The notes beneath the pieces are model-generated. The model was not told the origin of the DNA, did no database searches, and saw only the letters and a program-made list of their open reading frames with translations. Of a stretch of 64,000 bases of DNA, positions 26,509 to 36,626 are shown in pieces. Source of the DNA: Micromonospora andamanensis (GTDB taxonomy: Bacteria; Actinomycetota; Actinomycetes; Mycobacteriales; Micromonosporaceae). The stretch is from assembly GCF_016863495.1 (NCBI RefSeq), contig NZ_BOOZ01000015.1:124001-188000 (forward strand). Direction: 5' to 3'. The position numbers and the translations under genes are program-made. Position 1 is the first letter of the stretch, and each line of letters begins with the position of its first letter.

Positions 26509-27807
26509 ATGAGGGCGAGAAAACTACTGGCTGTTTCGGTAGCCCTGGCAACGGGCGTCCTGGCGACGGCGGCCTGCGGCGGTGACGATTCAGAGGGTCG
26601 CAACAGCGACGGGTCGGTCACGATGAGCTTCTGGCACAACGCCAGCACCGGCCCGGGTAAGGCCTTCTGGGAGAAGACCGTCGCCGACTTCCAGGCTGCC
26701 AACCAGAACGTGAAGATCGAGATCCAGTCGATCCAGAACGAGGATCTCGACGGCAAGCTCCAGACGGCCCTCAACTCCGGCGACGCTCCGGACGTGTTCA
26801 TGCAGCGTGGCGGCGGCAAGATGGCCGCGATGGTCAAGGCCGGTCAGCTGATGGACCTGACCGACTCGATCACCGAAGACACCAAGAAGGTGATCTCGCA
26901 GGGGTCGTTCACGGCGCAGACGATCGAGGGCAAGGTCTACGCCATGCCGGTGGCGGTCCTGCCCGGTGGCTTCTTCTACAGCAAGGACCTGTTCGCCAAG
27001 GCTGGCATCGCGCAGCCGCCGACCACCCTCGCCGAGCTTCAGGACGCCGTGACGAAGCTGAAGGCGGCGGGCGTGCAGCCGATCGCGCTCGGCGCGAAGG
27101 ACGCCTGGCCGGCTGCCTTCTACTACTACTTCTTCGCGCTGCGGGAGTGCAGCTCGGAGACGATCACCCAGGCCGGTCAGACGATGAACTTCGACGACCC
27201 CTGCTGGCTCAAGGCCGGTCAGGACGTGCAGAACTTCGCCGCCTCCGAGCCGTTCAACAACGGCTTCCTGACCACCTCCGCCCAGCAGGGCGCCGGCAGC
27301 TCCGCGGGCCTACTCGCCAACAAGAAGGCGGCGATGGAGCTGATGGGCGCCTGGAACCCCGGCGTCATCGCCTCACTGACCCCGGACGAGAAGCCGCTGC
27401 CCGACCTGGACTGGTTCCCCTTCCCCAGCATCGAGGGCGGTGCCGGTCAGCCCGGCGCGATCCTCGGCGGCGTCGACGGCTACTCCTGCTCGGCCCAGGC
27501 CCCCAAGGAGGAGTGCACCGCGTTCCTGAACTACATCGCGAAGACCGACGTGCAGAAGGCCTACTACGAGGCGTTCAACGCGCCGCCGGTCAACAGCGAG
27601 GCGCAGGCCGCGGTCACCGAGTCCCACCTGCAGTCCATCCTCACCGCCTACAACCAGGCGCCGTTCGTGTCGCAGTGGCTCGACACGGTCTACGGGCAGA
27701 ACGTCGGCAACGCCCTGAACACCGCTGTGGTGAACATGCTCGCCGGTAAGGGAGACCCGCAGGGCATCGTCGATGCGGTCAAGACCGCCGCCAAGAGGGC
27801 GCAGTAG
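26509..27807 (+). CDS. Sugar-binding lipoprotein of a CUT1 ABC transporter
   Basis: The 432-residue product has a basic start, hydrophobic core and lipobox TAACG (Cys about 22), followed by the SBP_bac_1 fold (VTMSFWHN, LNSGDAPDVFMQRGGG, YAMPVAVLPGGFFYSKDLF, and a C-terminal helix bundle). Size fits mono- or oligosaccharide binding proteins. AGAGGAAAG precedes ATG 26509. Operator-like sites upstream suggest repression by a LacI-family protein that is not encoded nearby. The sugar is not identifiable; xylobiose-type substrates are one possibility given the hemicellulases in the window. Confidence 0.92.
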   Translation: MRARKLLAVSVALATGVLATAACGGDDSEGRNSDGSVTMSFWHNASTGPGKAFWEKTVADFQAANQNVKIEIQSIQNEDLDGKLQTALNSGDAPDVFMQRGGGKMAAMVKAGQLMDLTDSITEDTKKVISQGSFTAQTIEGKVYAMPVAVLPGGFFYSKDLFAKAGIAQPPTTLAELQDAVTKLKAAGVQPIALGAKDAWPAAFYYYFFALRECSSETITQAGQTMNFDDPCWLKAGQDVQNFAASEPFNNGFLTTSAQQGAGSSAGLLANKKAAMELMGAWNPGVIASLTPDEKPLPDLDWFPFPSIEGGAGQPGAILGGVDGYSCSAQAPKEECTAFLNYIAKTDVQKAYYEAFNAPPVNSEAQAAVTESHLQSILTAYNQAPFVSQWLDTVYGQNVGNALNTAVVNMLAGKGDPQGIVDAVKTAAKRAQ

Positions 27808-27817
27808 TCCAACCGCC

Positions 27818-28840
27818 ATGTCTGAAACGCAACACGAGAGCGTACGGCTCGCGCCGGACCCGTCGCCGGGTCTGACGAAGGTCGGGGGTGACACGCCTGC
27901 CGTGTCGCCCCCGGCCCGGCGCCGCCGGCGCAAGGGCATCGGCTGGCCGGCCCGACTGGAAATCGCGTTGATGACGGGACCGACACTCATCGTGTTCCTG
28001 TCCTTCGTCATCCTGCCCGTGGCCATGGCCGCCTACTACGGCTTCTTCAGCTGGCAGGGTTACGGGCCCGCTGAGGACTTCGTCGGCTTCCGCAACTACC
28101 TACTGATCTTCGAAGACGGCACGTTCATCGACGCCCTGCGCCACAACGGCATCATCGTGGTGCTGTCGTTGCTGCTCCAGGGTCCGGCGGCCATCCTGCT
28201 CGCCCTGCTGCTGAACCGGCAGATGCGGGGGCAGACGATCATCCGGGTGCTGGTCTTCATCCCGTACGTGATCTCCGAAGTGGTGGTCGGCACCGGCTGG
28301 AGCCTGATGCTGCACGGGGAGGGCGTGGTCAACGCCGTCCTCGAGAAGATCGGGCTCGGCTGGTTGCAGAACGACTGGCTCTCCGATCCGAAGATCGCGA
28401 TCTGGACGCTGATGGGCATCCTCACCTGGAAGTACATCGGCTTCGCGGTCATCCTCTTCCTCGCCGGGCTCCAAGGCATCCCGGAGGAGCTGACCGAGGC
28501 CGCGGCGATCGACGGCGCGTCGTACTGGCAGATCCAACGGCGCATCACGCTGCCGCTGCTCGGGCCGACGATCCGCATCTGGGCGTTCCTGTCGATGATC
28601 GGCGCCCTGCAACTGTTCGACCTGGTCTACATCATCTGGGGCCAGTACGTGGCGGCCACGGCCGGAACGTCGACAATGGCCACCTACATGGTGGCCAACG
28701 GACGGAACGCGGGAGAGTACGGGTACGGCAACGCGGTCGCCGTGGTCCTGTTCTTCATCTCGCTCTTCGCCGCCCTGCTGTACCAGCGGTTCATCCTGCG
28801 CCGGGACACCGAGGGCGCGATCACCGGAGGGAGGCGCTGA
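27818..28840 (+). CDS. Sugar ABC transporter permease (first)
   Basis: The 340-residue protein has a polar, basic N-terminal tail and six membrane helices with the EAA loop EAAAIDGASYW. It is 10 bases downstream of the binding protein and overlaps the next permease start as TGATG. It forms the transporter channel with that protein. No ATPase gene is present, as is usual for MsiK-dependent systems. Confidence 0.92.
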   Translation: MSETQHESVRLAPDPSPGLTKVGGDTPAVSPPARRRRRKGIGWPARLEIALMTGPTLIVFLSFVILPVAMAAYYGFFSWQGYGPAEDFVGFRNYLLIFEDGTFIDALRHNGIIVVLSLLLQGPAAILLALLLNRQMRGQTIIRVLVFIPYVISEVVVGTGWSLMLHGEGVVNAVLEKIGLGWLQNDWLSDPKIAIWTLMGILTWKYIGFAVILFLAGLQGIPEELTEAAAIDGASYWQIQRRITLPLLGPTIRIWAFLSMIGALQLFDLVYIIWGQYVAATAGTSTMATYMVANGRNAGEYGYGNAVAVVLFFISLFAALLYQRFILRRDTEGAITGGRR

Positions 28841-29718
28841 TGGCCGTGACCGCCGTGACCGGGCGCAGGGCACCGCGCAGATCATCCCGGTCCCGGAAGC
28901 CGCTGGACTGGACCGACCCGACCGTGTACTTCGTCGCGCTGCTGCTCATCGCGACGATGCTGGCCCCGGTCATCTACATCATCATGGGTGGCTTCCGGAC
29001 CAACGCGCAGATCACCACCGACCCCGCCGGACTGCCCACCGACTGGCGGACCGAGAACTACCTCGATGTGCTGACCGGAGGCACCTTCTGGCAGCAGGTC
29101 CTCAACTCGACGATCGTGGCCCTGGCCACCACGGCGGGGGTGGTCGCTCTCGGGCTGATGACCAGCTTCATCATCGCCCGCTACCGGTTCTGGGGGCGGG
29201 GGGCGATGTACGCGCTGTTCGCCGCCGGCCTGATGTTCCCGCTGACCGTGGCGATCACCCCGCTGTACATCCTGGTCAAGAACCTCGGCCTGATGAACAC
29301 GCTGCCCGGGGTGATCCTGCCGCAGATCGGGTTCGGCATCCCGCTGACCATCATCATCCTGGTCCCGTTCGTACGGGCGATCCCCGACGAGATCCAGGAG
29401 GCCGCGTCGATCGACGGTTGCAGCCGACTGGGCTTCTTCTGGCGGATGGTGCTCCCGCTGGCCATGCCGGGTGTCATCACCGTGGCCATCCTGAGCTTCA
29501 TCCAGAGCTGGAACGGGTACCTGCTGCCACTGTTCATCCTGAACCGGGAGGAGACCTTCACGCTGCCCCTCGGCGTGCAGGCATTCGCCTCGGAGTACTC
29601 GGTCGACACGGCGAAGGTGCTGGCATTCACCTCCCTGTCGATGATCCCGGCACTTGTGTTCTTCAGCCTGTTCCAACGCCGGATCGTCGGCGGCCTGACC
29701 GGAGCGGTGAAGGGCTGA
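28840..29718 (+). CDS. Sugar ABC transporter permease (second)
   Basis: The 292-residue partner has six membrane helices, the EAA loop EAASIDGCSRL, and ends GGLTGAVKG. The start overlaps the upstream stop by one base, and GGAGGGAGG lies just before it. The operon closes with a strong terminator at 29738-29787. Confidence 0.92.
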   Translation: MAVTAVTGRRAPRRSSRSRKPLDWTDPTVYFVALLLIATMLAPVIYIIMGGFRTNAQITTDPAGLPTDWRTENYLDVLTGGTFWQQVLNSTIVALATTAGVVALGLMTSFIIARYRFWGRGAMYALFAAGLMFPLTVAITPLYILVKNLGLMNTLPGVILPQIGFGIPLTIIILVPFVRAIPDEIQEAASIDGCSRLGFFWRMVLPLAMPGVITVAILSFIQSWNGYLLPLFILNREETFTLPLGVQAFASEYSVDTAKVLAFTSLSMIPALVFFSLFQRRIVGGLTGAVKG

Positions 29719-29737
29719 TCGTCAGCGGAGGCGGTAC

Positions 29738-29787
29738 GCGCCCGGCCACCTCGGTACGACCCAGGTCGTGCTGAGGTGGCCGGGCGC
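29738..29787. terminator. Long bidirectional terminator
   Basis: A stem of about 23 bp with two mismatches (29738-29760 with 29765-29787) follows the permease gene. It lies between two convergent genes and can serve both. Confidence 0.85.
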
Positions 29788-29806
29788 GTCGGGTGCTACA
29801 CCCGAC
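29788..29806 (-). terminator. Small hairpin spanning the lipoprotein stop codon
   Basis: A perfect 8-bp stem (GTCGGGTG with CACCCGAC) has its three-base loop exactly on the TAG stop of the minus-strand lipoprotein gene. It adds to the adjacent long terminator. Confidence 0.5.
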
Positions 29807-30308
29807 CCTGCAGGATCGTGCCCATCCGCAGCGCGACATCCTTACGCCGGTCCGACTCACCGATGTCGGCCTTGATGCCGCAGAAGTCACCGCCTCGGCA
29901 CGGGAACCACAGCTCGCCGTGGATGTCGTCGTAGACGGCGCCGTCGGCGGACCCGGTCACCGGCTCGCCGATCTCGGCCACCGCCTCGTACTCGTCCTTG
30001 GACAGGGCCGTGGCATGGATGGCCTGCCCACCGGAGGTCGCCGTCCACACGCAACCGCCGAGCTGATAGTCGTGCTGGCCACCGTCGTGCGCCCCGATCA
30101 CGTCCGCGACCTCGTCCGTGGTGAGCCGTTCGCACTCGTCGCCCTTCGGCTCGGTCAGGAAGTCGGCCGCGTCGTCCGCGTTCCGCGCCGCGCCCGGCGT
30201 CTCCCCCGCCGTCGAGGCACCCGAGCCGGCGTCGCTTCCGCACGCCACGAGCACGGTCAGCGCCGCACCGACGAGAGCGGCCCGGGTCAGCCTGCTGAGG
30301 ATCTCCAT
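29796..30308 (-). CDS. Small secreted lipoprotein, DUF3558-like
   Basis: The 170-residue protein has a lipobox (VLVACG, Cys about 23) and then an acidic domain with paired cysteines (ECERLTTDEVADVIGAHDGG, GGCVWTA, FPCRGGDFCG). The ECERL..DEV opening and the cysteine pattern resemble DUF3558 lipoproteins of actinomycetes, which have no assigned function. GAGGG precedes the ATG. It stands alone between a transporter operon and a TOPRIM gene. Confidence 0.78.
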   Translation of the reverse strand: MEILSRLTRAALVGAALTVLVACGSDAGSGASTAGETPGAARNADDAADFLTEPKGDECERLTTDEVADVIGAHDGGQHDYQLGGCVWTATSGGQAIHATALSKDEYEAVAEIGEPVTGSADGAVYDDIHGELWFPCRGGDFCGIKADIGESDRRKDVALRMGTILQGRV

Positions 30309-30441
30309 AGGTCATCCCTCCGCCGCGGCACCGCTTGCCGCCGATGACCCACTCCAACACGACCAGCCGAAACTTGAATCGGTAGATTCCCCCGGCTTTG
30401 CCGAGGTGATCCCATGGCCCCGTTGCTGCCGCTGGTCCGGG

Positions 30442-31555
<1,114 letters not shown>

Positions 31556-31870
31556 ACGCGCCAGCGTCGAGCTGGCAGGCTCAACCGGTGGTCAAGTTCC
31601 CTGACGTGGTCGGCTCCGCTGGAGGTCGACGCGGACTGGGACTTCCACTCCGCCGGCGAGGACTCCCCCGCCGACCTGCGTGCGCTTTATGTCGCGGCGT
31701 GCCAGCGGAGTCGACGCGCGGCCGCCGGCCACCCGAGTCTCAGTGACCGCGCCGCCAAGCCGTCGTTCGGTGGCGGGCCGGTGAGCCTCCGGTGGATCTT
31801 CGTGCACATGATCGAGGAGACCGCCCAGCATCGCGGACACCTGGATCTTCTCCGAGACGCCCTCGACTGA
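31556..31870 (+). pseudogene. Remnant of a DinB/DUF664 protein (C-terminal part)
   Basis: The frame ending at the stop 31868-31870 reads [16 protein letters not shown] and then [28 protein letters not shown], the C-terminal hallmark of DUF664/DinB-like thiol-transferase-fold proteins, including the HMxEEtxxHxGHxD metal-site helix. No start codon or N-terminal metal histidine is present; the frame simply continues from the preceding pseudogene's stop. It is probably a deletion remnant. Confidence 0.7.
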
Positions 31871-31889
31871 GTGGCCGGCGCAGCCCCGG

Positions 31890-32642
31890 TCACCGGGAGC
31901 TGCGTCGGTTGCCGGTCCGTGCTGAGCCGACAGTCGTCAGGTCACGCAGGGCGAAGCGGAGATGCTCCCACTCCTCGTCGAGGATCACGTGCAGGCAGTG
32001 CAGGACCGACACCTCAATCTCGGCTGACCACGGGTTGCGTCGAGGCTCGGCGAGCAGCTCCGGGGTGGCGGCGGCGAGGAACTCGCGGACCATGGCCTGC
32101 CGCTCGGCCCGCAGGTCGAGCACCTCGGCCAGCGTCGGCTGCCCGGTTGCGAAGATCGAGGTGTCGTAGTTGTCGGTCGCGTACTCGGCGTGTGGCTGCC
32201 CGAGCGGATGGAAGGGCTGCGGCCGCCGCAGCACCGCCTTGCCGAGCCAGGCGTCAGTGGCGAACGCGAGGTGGCGCAGGGTCTGCGCGAAGGACCACTC
32301 ACCCTCGACCGAGGCGTCGACGGCACCCGCCGGCAGCGCGGACGCGCGGTCGACCGCCGCCGCCCAGGCCCGTTCGAGCGCCGCCCACGCCGCCCGCAGT
32401 CCCGCCGGATCCTCGGCCCGCCGCAGCTCCCGCCCCGGGAAGCGGCGGTTGATCTCGGCCTCGACGAACGGCACGACGTCGACCCCGTTTACCAGCAGGG
32501 GCCCGTCCGCCAACCAGGGTGCGTCGATGTCGAGCCCGCGTACGTCGACGCCCCGCATCACCGCCCCGGCCAGCGTCGACCTGGTGAACCGCGCCCCCTG
32601 TAAGTCCCGGTCGACAAACTCAACGACCCGGTCCTGGACCAT
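31890..32642 (-). CDS. DinB-family protein with pentapeptide-like N-terminus
   Basis: The 250-residue protein begins with a short pentapeptide-repeat-like stretch (FVDRDLQGARFTRSTLAGAVMRGVDVRGLD; residues about 9-40) and continues into a DinB four-helix domain with candidate metal histidines (LRHLAFATDAWLGK, and the late segment VLHCLHVILDEEWEHLRFA). DinB-superfamily proteins are metal-dependent and often thiol transferases; the substrate here is unknown. GGAGGGG precedes ATG 32642. Confidence 0.82.
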   Translation of the reverse strand: MVQDRVVEFVDRDLQGARFTRSTLAGAVMRGVDVRGLDIDAPWLADGPLLVNGVDVVPFVEAEINRRFPGRELRRAEDPAGLRAAWAALERAWAAAVDRASALPAGAVDASVEGEWSFAQTLRHLAFATDAWLGKAVLRRPQPFHPLGQPHAEYATDNYDTSIFATGQPTLAEVLDLRAERQAMVREFLAAATPELLAEPRRNPWSAEIEVSVLHCLHVILDEEWEHLRFALRDLTTVGSARTGNRRSSR

Positions 32643-32868
32643 GTGGACCCCTCCCGTCAACGAATCGCGGCGAGGGTAACGCGGAGCTGCGACACCTTCG
32701 TCCGGTCCCGGGCGGACAGGAGGCGCTCTCCTTGCCCGCCGAGGCGCAAGCCCATAGCCTTGATTCGCCGACGTCAATGGAGCACCACCCGCGGCGTCGC
32801 GCTGGTGTGGCTGCCCGCGTCCCGCTGGCCCGTACCGCCGGGTGGTTGCAGCGACGGGGGAATCCTTG

Positions 32869-34962
32869 ATGCGACGACGGACGCTGTGGACGATCCGGCT
32901 GGGCACCGCCCTGGTCGCGGCCGGCAGCCTGGTGGCCTCGACGGCCGTGGGCGGCACCGCGCACCGGCCCGCCACCCCACCCACCGCCGTGGTCGACTGG
33001 AGCACCGAGCGGCAGACGGTCGACGGGTTCGGCGGGTCCTTCGCGTTCCACAAGGCGGGGTCGATCCAACGGCTCGGCGAACCGCTCACCTCGCAGATGC
33101 TTGACATGATCTTCGACGACCAGGCGGGGATCGGCCTGGACATCGTGCGGGTGATGGTGGGCGACGGCGGCGTCTGGGGCGACCAGCTCTACGACGGGCC
33201 GACACAGACGATCGAGCCGGAGCCGGGCACCTTCGTGTGGGAGCGGCCCGACTGGGCGCAACGCAAGGCCGACTTCGACGCGTACCAGGTCTGGTTGATG
33301 CGACAGGCACAGGCGCGCGGCGTCGAGACGATACTCGCCAGCGTGTGGAGCCCACCCGCGTGGATGAAGCAGAACAACAGCGTGACCTCCGCCAGCCCCA
33401 CCGGCGCACCGAACAAGCTGCGACCCGACATGTACCAGGCATTCGCGGACTACCTCGCGGAGTACGTGCTCGGCTACGAACGCGAGTTCGGGATCAGGAT
33501 CACGCACCTCTCTCCGACGAATGAACCCGACATCTCCACCGGGTACTCCAGTTGCCAGTGGACCGCCGAGGAACTGCGCGTCCTGGTCCGCGACCACCTC
33601 GGTCCCACCTTCGAACGACTGGGTGTCACCGCGAAGATCGTGCTCGGCGAGGGCGTCGGCTTCCACGAGGGGTACGCGCTGCCCACGATCACCGACCCGG
33701 CGGCGAACCGGTACGTCGACGTCGTCGCCGCGCACGGTTACGCCGGGCTGATCGACGACGCCACCCGGGCCGCGCCCACCGCGTTCACCACGTCACACGC
33801 GCTGGGCAAGACCATCTGGCAGACGGAGTACATGAACCAGGGCGCCCCGCGCGACAGGTTGTTCGTCAACAACACGATAAGCGACGGCCTGCGCTACGCG
33901 ACCCTCATCGGCAACCTGTTCGACGAGACCCGGCTGGGCGCGTACTTCTGGTGGTGGCCGGTGGCGAACAACGGCGCGGACGGCTCGGACCTGATCCGTC
34001 TGGTCAACACCGGCACCCCGCAGAGCGGCAACCCGACCGAGAACGGCCAGTACCGCATCTTCAAGCGGTACTACACGTTCGGCCAGTACAGCCGCTTCCT
34101 CGACCCGGGTGACGTGATGATCGGCGCCACCAGCACGCCGTCGCCAGGGGTGCGGGTCACCGCGTACAAGGACGAGGCGACACACGACTTCACAATCGTC
34201 GTGGTCAACAACAACGCGGACGACGTCCCGCTCACCGTCGATCTCACAGGCGGCTTCCCGCTGCCGCCGGAGACCAGGCAGGACTGCAAGAAGGGTGGGT
34301 GGGCCCGGTTCGTCAACCCGACATTCCGCAACCAGGGCGAGTGCGTCGCCCACGTCGCCGCCGGCAAGGGTCCACGACCGTCGGTGGTGCCCTACCGCAC
34401 GTCAGGCAGCGAGAACATGAAGAAGCTGGCCGACATCCGCACCCACGGCGGGTCCTTCAGCACGAACCTCCGTGGCCACAGCGTGACGACGTTCGTACCG
34501 AAGTGGTCCGAGCTGCCCGCGCTGCCCGACCGCAAGGATGTCTTCTCCACCTACCTGGCCAAGGAGAACGACGGGCAGTCCGCCGGGTTGCGGGTGGTCA
34601 CGACGCCCGCCCACGGCAGGGTCGTCACGGGCGTACGCGACGGCAGCCACCTGCGGTGGACGAACGTCAACTTCGCGGACGGCTCGGCGGCGGGGTTCGC
34701 CGACCAGAAGGGCCAACTGCGCCTACACGCCACAGTGGCCCCGAAGGCGGGTGGCGTGATCGAGGCACGCATCGGCAGCCCGGACGGACCGCTCGTCGGC
34801 TCGATGAGCGTACCGCCGGGGTCCGGCACCGACTGGGTCACCGCGACGACGGCGATCGACACCAGCCCGTCGGCGGCGAACGGCTTCCACGACCTCTACC
34901 TGGTCTTCACCGGTGGTGACGGCACCCTCTTCACTGTGGACCGGGTCGAGTTCAGCGACTGA
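32869..34962 (+). CDS. Secreted GH30 glycoside hydrolase with C-terminal CBM6-like domain
   Basis: The 697-residue protein has a secretion signal (residues about 1-35), then a GH30 (beta/alpha)8 domain: GFGGSFAFHKAG near the start, the acid/base motif LSPTNEPDIS and the nucleophile motif WQTEYMNQG. A beta-sandwich side domain follows, and a C-terminal jelly-roll of CBM6 type (about 565-697, ending LFTVDRVEFSD). GH30 enzymes hydrolyse beta-glucosidic, beta-xylosidic or beta-1,6-galactosidic bonds; the subfamily cannot be settled here. GGGGGA precedes ATG 32869. No adjacent transporter or regulator is linked to it. Confidence 0.88.
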   Translation: MRRRTLWTIRLGTALVAAGSLVASTAVGGTAHRPATPPTAVVDWSTERQTVDGFGGSFAFHKAGSIQRLGEPLTSQMLDMIFDDQAGIGLDIVRVMVGDGGVWGDQLYDGPTQTIEPEPGTFVWERPDWAQRKADFDAYQVWLMRQAQARGVETILASVWSPPAWMKQNNSVTSASPTGAPNKLRPDMYQAFADYLAEYVLGYEREFGIRITHLSPTNEPDISTGYSSCQWTAEELRVLVRDHLGPTFERLGVTAKIVLGEGVGFHEGYALPTITDPAANRYVDVVAAHGYAGLIDDATRAAPTAFTTSHALGKTIWQTEYMNQGAPRDRLFVNNTISDGLRYATLIGNLFDETRLGAYFWWWPVANNGADGSDLIRLVNTGTPQSGNPTENGQYRIFKRYYTFGQYSRFLDPGDVMIGATSTPSPGVRVTAYKDEATHDFTIVVVNNNADDVPLTVDLTGGFPLPPETRQDCKKGGWARFVNPTFRNQGECVAHVAAGKGPRPSVVPYRTSGSENMKKLADIRTHGGSFSTNLRGHSVTTFVPKWSELPALPDRKDVFSTYLAKENDGQSAGLRVVTTPAHGRVVTGVRDGSHLRWTNVNFADGSAAGFADQKGQLRLHATVAPKAGGVIEARIGSPDGPLVGSMSVPPGSGTDWVTATTAIDTSPSAANGFHDLYLVFTGGDGTLFTVDRVEFSD

Positions 34963-35080
34963 GCGCCAGCGGTGGCTATTTACCGTCTTCAGTAGAGTCC
35001 TCGACAGGCGGGCCGATCCGCCGAAGGCGTCGTGACCGCTGCCGGTCAACCGCCTGGTTGCCGCAGGGAAGAGGTCGAGA

Positions 35081-36037
35081 ATGGTCGACGCCGATCAGCA
35101 ACGCCGCAGCACCGTGGCGACGGTGCTGGCCAGGGCGCTGCCCGGGACCGCCCCTGACGTACCGTTGGCGATGGCCCGCGAGATCCTCGACGTGCTGCCC
35201 GACCTGCGCCTGCTCGACGAAGCCCGCGCTGCCCAGGCCGTGATGGAGCAGACGATCGAGCGGGTACGGGTGGAACTCGACAGCAGTCCCTGGGCGGTCG
35301 AGCTGCCGCCGCCGGGGACCACCCTCAGCGAGGCGTTGCGTGCGGAGGCCCGGCTGCTGCGGCGGACCACCGCGACGAAGACCGGCGCCTACGCCATCGG
35401 ATTCACCGCCGGTTTCGACGCCTTCGTACGTGCTCTCCAGGCGCGCGCCACCACCGTCGCCCCGCAGCCGCGTCCCGGCGTCGCCACTGACAGTTCCGCA
35501 CCCGCTGTGCCGGACGACCGCCCCAACAACGTACGGCTGGCCGTCTCGTCTCGCGTCGCGGGGCTCCCGGCCGACCCCGCTGCCCGGGCGGAGTATCGGC
35601 GAATCCTGGTCGGAAACGAACTCGTCCGCTACGGCCTCAACACCGGGGTGAACTCCACCGAGATGGCGTCGGCCGTCGCCGACCTCGTCCTGGCCGCGTT
35701 ACCGGAGATCGACACCCTGGCGGAGGCACGTGACGCCCTCCAGGCCAGGGAGGAGGAACTGCTGGCCCTCTGGCACCGGCTGGCCGTGGCACAGGCGGAC
35801 TGCGGGCTCGCCGCAGCCGAGACACGCTGGCGCAACGCGCTGGCCAGGGAGTTGCGCCAGCAGGCCGACGCGGTGACGCCGAACGCCGGGATGACCGACA
35901 GCTTCACCATCGGCTTCAGCCTCGCCAGTCAGTCCCTGGCCCGCAAGCTACGTGCCCGCGCCGACGAGATCGCCGTCCTACCCGTCCCGACCGACCTCTG
36001 GGCGCTGCCGAAGCACCACGACGAGCCCGACTCCTAA
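35081..36037 (+). CDS. Hypothetical protein with internal duplication
   Basis: I do not recognise a family. The 318-residue, mostly helical protein has two similar halves. The first half has EILDVLPDLRLLDEARAAQ, then RAEARLLRRTT..GAYAIGFTAGFDAFVRALQARA; the second has DLVLAALPEIDTLAEARDAL, then ARELRQQADAV..DSFTIGFSLASQSLARKLRARA. There is no signal peptide or membrane helix. AGAGG precedes the ATG. It stands alone, followed by tandem repeats. The shared IGF(T/S) motif suggests two copies of one small domain. Confidence 0.78.
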   Translation: MVDADQQRRSTVATVLARALPGTAPDVPLAMAREILDVLPDLRLLDEARAAQAVMEQTIERVRVELDSSPWAVELPPPGTTLSEALRAEARLLRRTTATKTGAYAIGFTAGFDAFVRALQARATTVAPQPRPGVATDSSAPAVPDDRPNNVRLAVSSRVAGLPADPAARAEYRRILVGNELVRYGLNTGVNSTEMASAVADLVLAALPEIDTLAEARDALQAREEELLALWHRLAVAQADCGLAAAETRWRNALARELRQQADAVTPNAGMTDSFTIGFSLASQSLARKLRARADEIAVLPVPTDLWALPKHHDEPDS

Positions 36038-36125
36038 CCATCCGGGCCCTGACCATCCGGGCCCTGACCATCCCGGCCCTGGCCCCCGAGCCCTGACCAT
36101 CCGCGTCGTGACCATCCGCGTCGTG
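36037..36125. repeat. Tandem 15-bp repeats after the duplicated-domain gene
   Basis: Two identical copies of ACCATCCGGGCCCTG (36037-36066) and one close variant (36067-36081) are followed, after 14 bases, by two copies of ACCATCCGCGTCGTG (36096-36125). The block begins on the last base of the stop codon. Confidence 0.85.
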
Positions 36126-36299
36126 ACGGCCGCCGCACGGGTCGTCCCAGACCCCGTCGGCCCGCGTGTCCGCGCGCCACGACGGGCGTCGGCAGTCGCG
36201 CTGCGCCGCCCGTGATCGCCGATCAGCTCGGCGTAGCGATCGTCACTGGCCGTGACCGTCGTCCGCTGTCGGGTTCCGTGGTCATCCCTGTCCCGTCCA
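36126..36299. other. Non-coding stretch
   Basis: I see no gene, promoter or repeat that I can support in these bases. They separate the tandem repeats from the inverted-repeat element. Confidence 0.5.
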
Positions 36300-36425
36300 C
36301 GCTTTGCTCTGCTTCAACCGACGCAACAGTCACGCTCCGTGCTGACAGCAGGTCGGGCGACAGCTCACCATCAACGCTCCGCCGCTGGTCAGCGGCGGTT
36401 GCGTGGGTTGAAGCAGAGCAAAGCG
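36300..36425. repeat. 126-bp inverted-repeat element (MITE/REP-like)
   Basis: The ends are 28-bp inverted repeats (36300-36327 and 36398-36425) with a single mismatch, enclosing 70 bases. The outer sequence begins GCTTTGCTCTGCTTCAACC. There is no coding capacity and no clear target-site duplication. It could be a miniature mobile element, a dispersed palindromic repeat or a very stable RNA hairpin between the two flanking genes. Confidence 0.75.
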
Positions 36426-36626
36426 GAGAAAGTGCACATCGGTTCGGTGGCCGGTGGACGACACGCTGCGTGAGGGTCACGGAGGGTCGTCGCCCCGGCG
36501 GATGCGGGCCACCGTCGGCGCGGGCCCGGCCGGTGATCCGGCGGGCCCGCGCCATCACGCCGGCCGGGCCGGCGCCGACCGCACCGTCACGCCGACCGCA
36601 CCCTCACACGGCCAGGCGTGTCGCGG
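36426..36626. other. Non-coding stretch downstream of the hydrolase gene
   Basis: No gene is supported. A short direct repeat CCGACCGCACC occurs twice near 36575-36605. The minus-strand hydrolase gene ends at 36627. Confidence 0.45.

Noticed and set aside
36037..36125. Short tandem repeats considered as a CRISPR array
   Set aside because: The units are 15 bp, directly adjacent and without spacers, and no cas gene is nearby.
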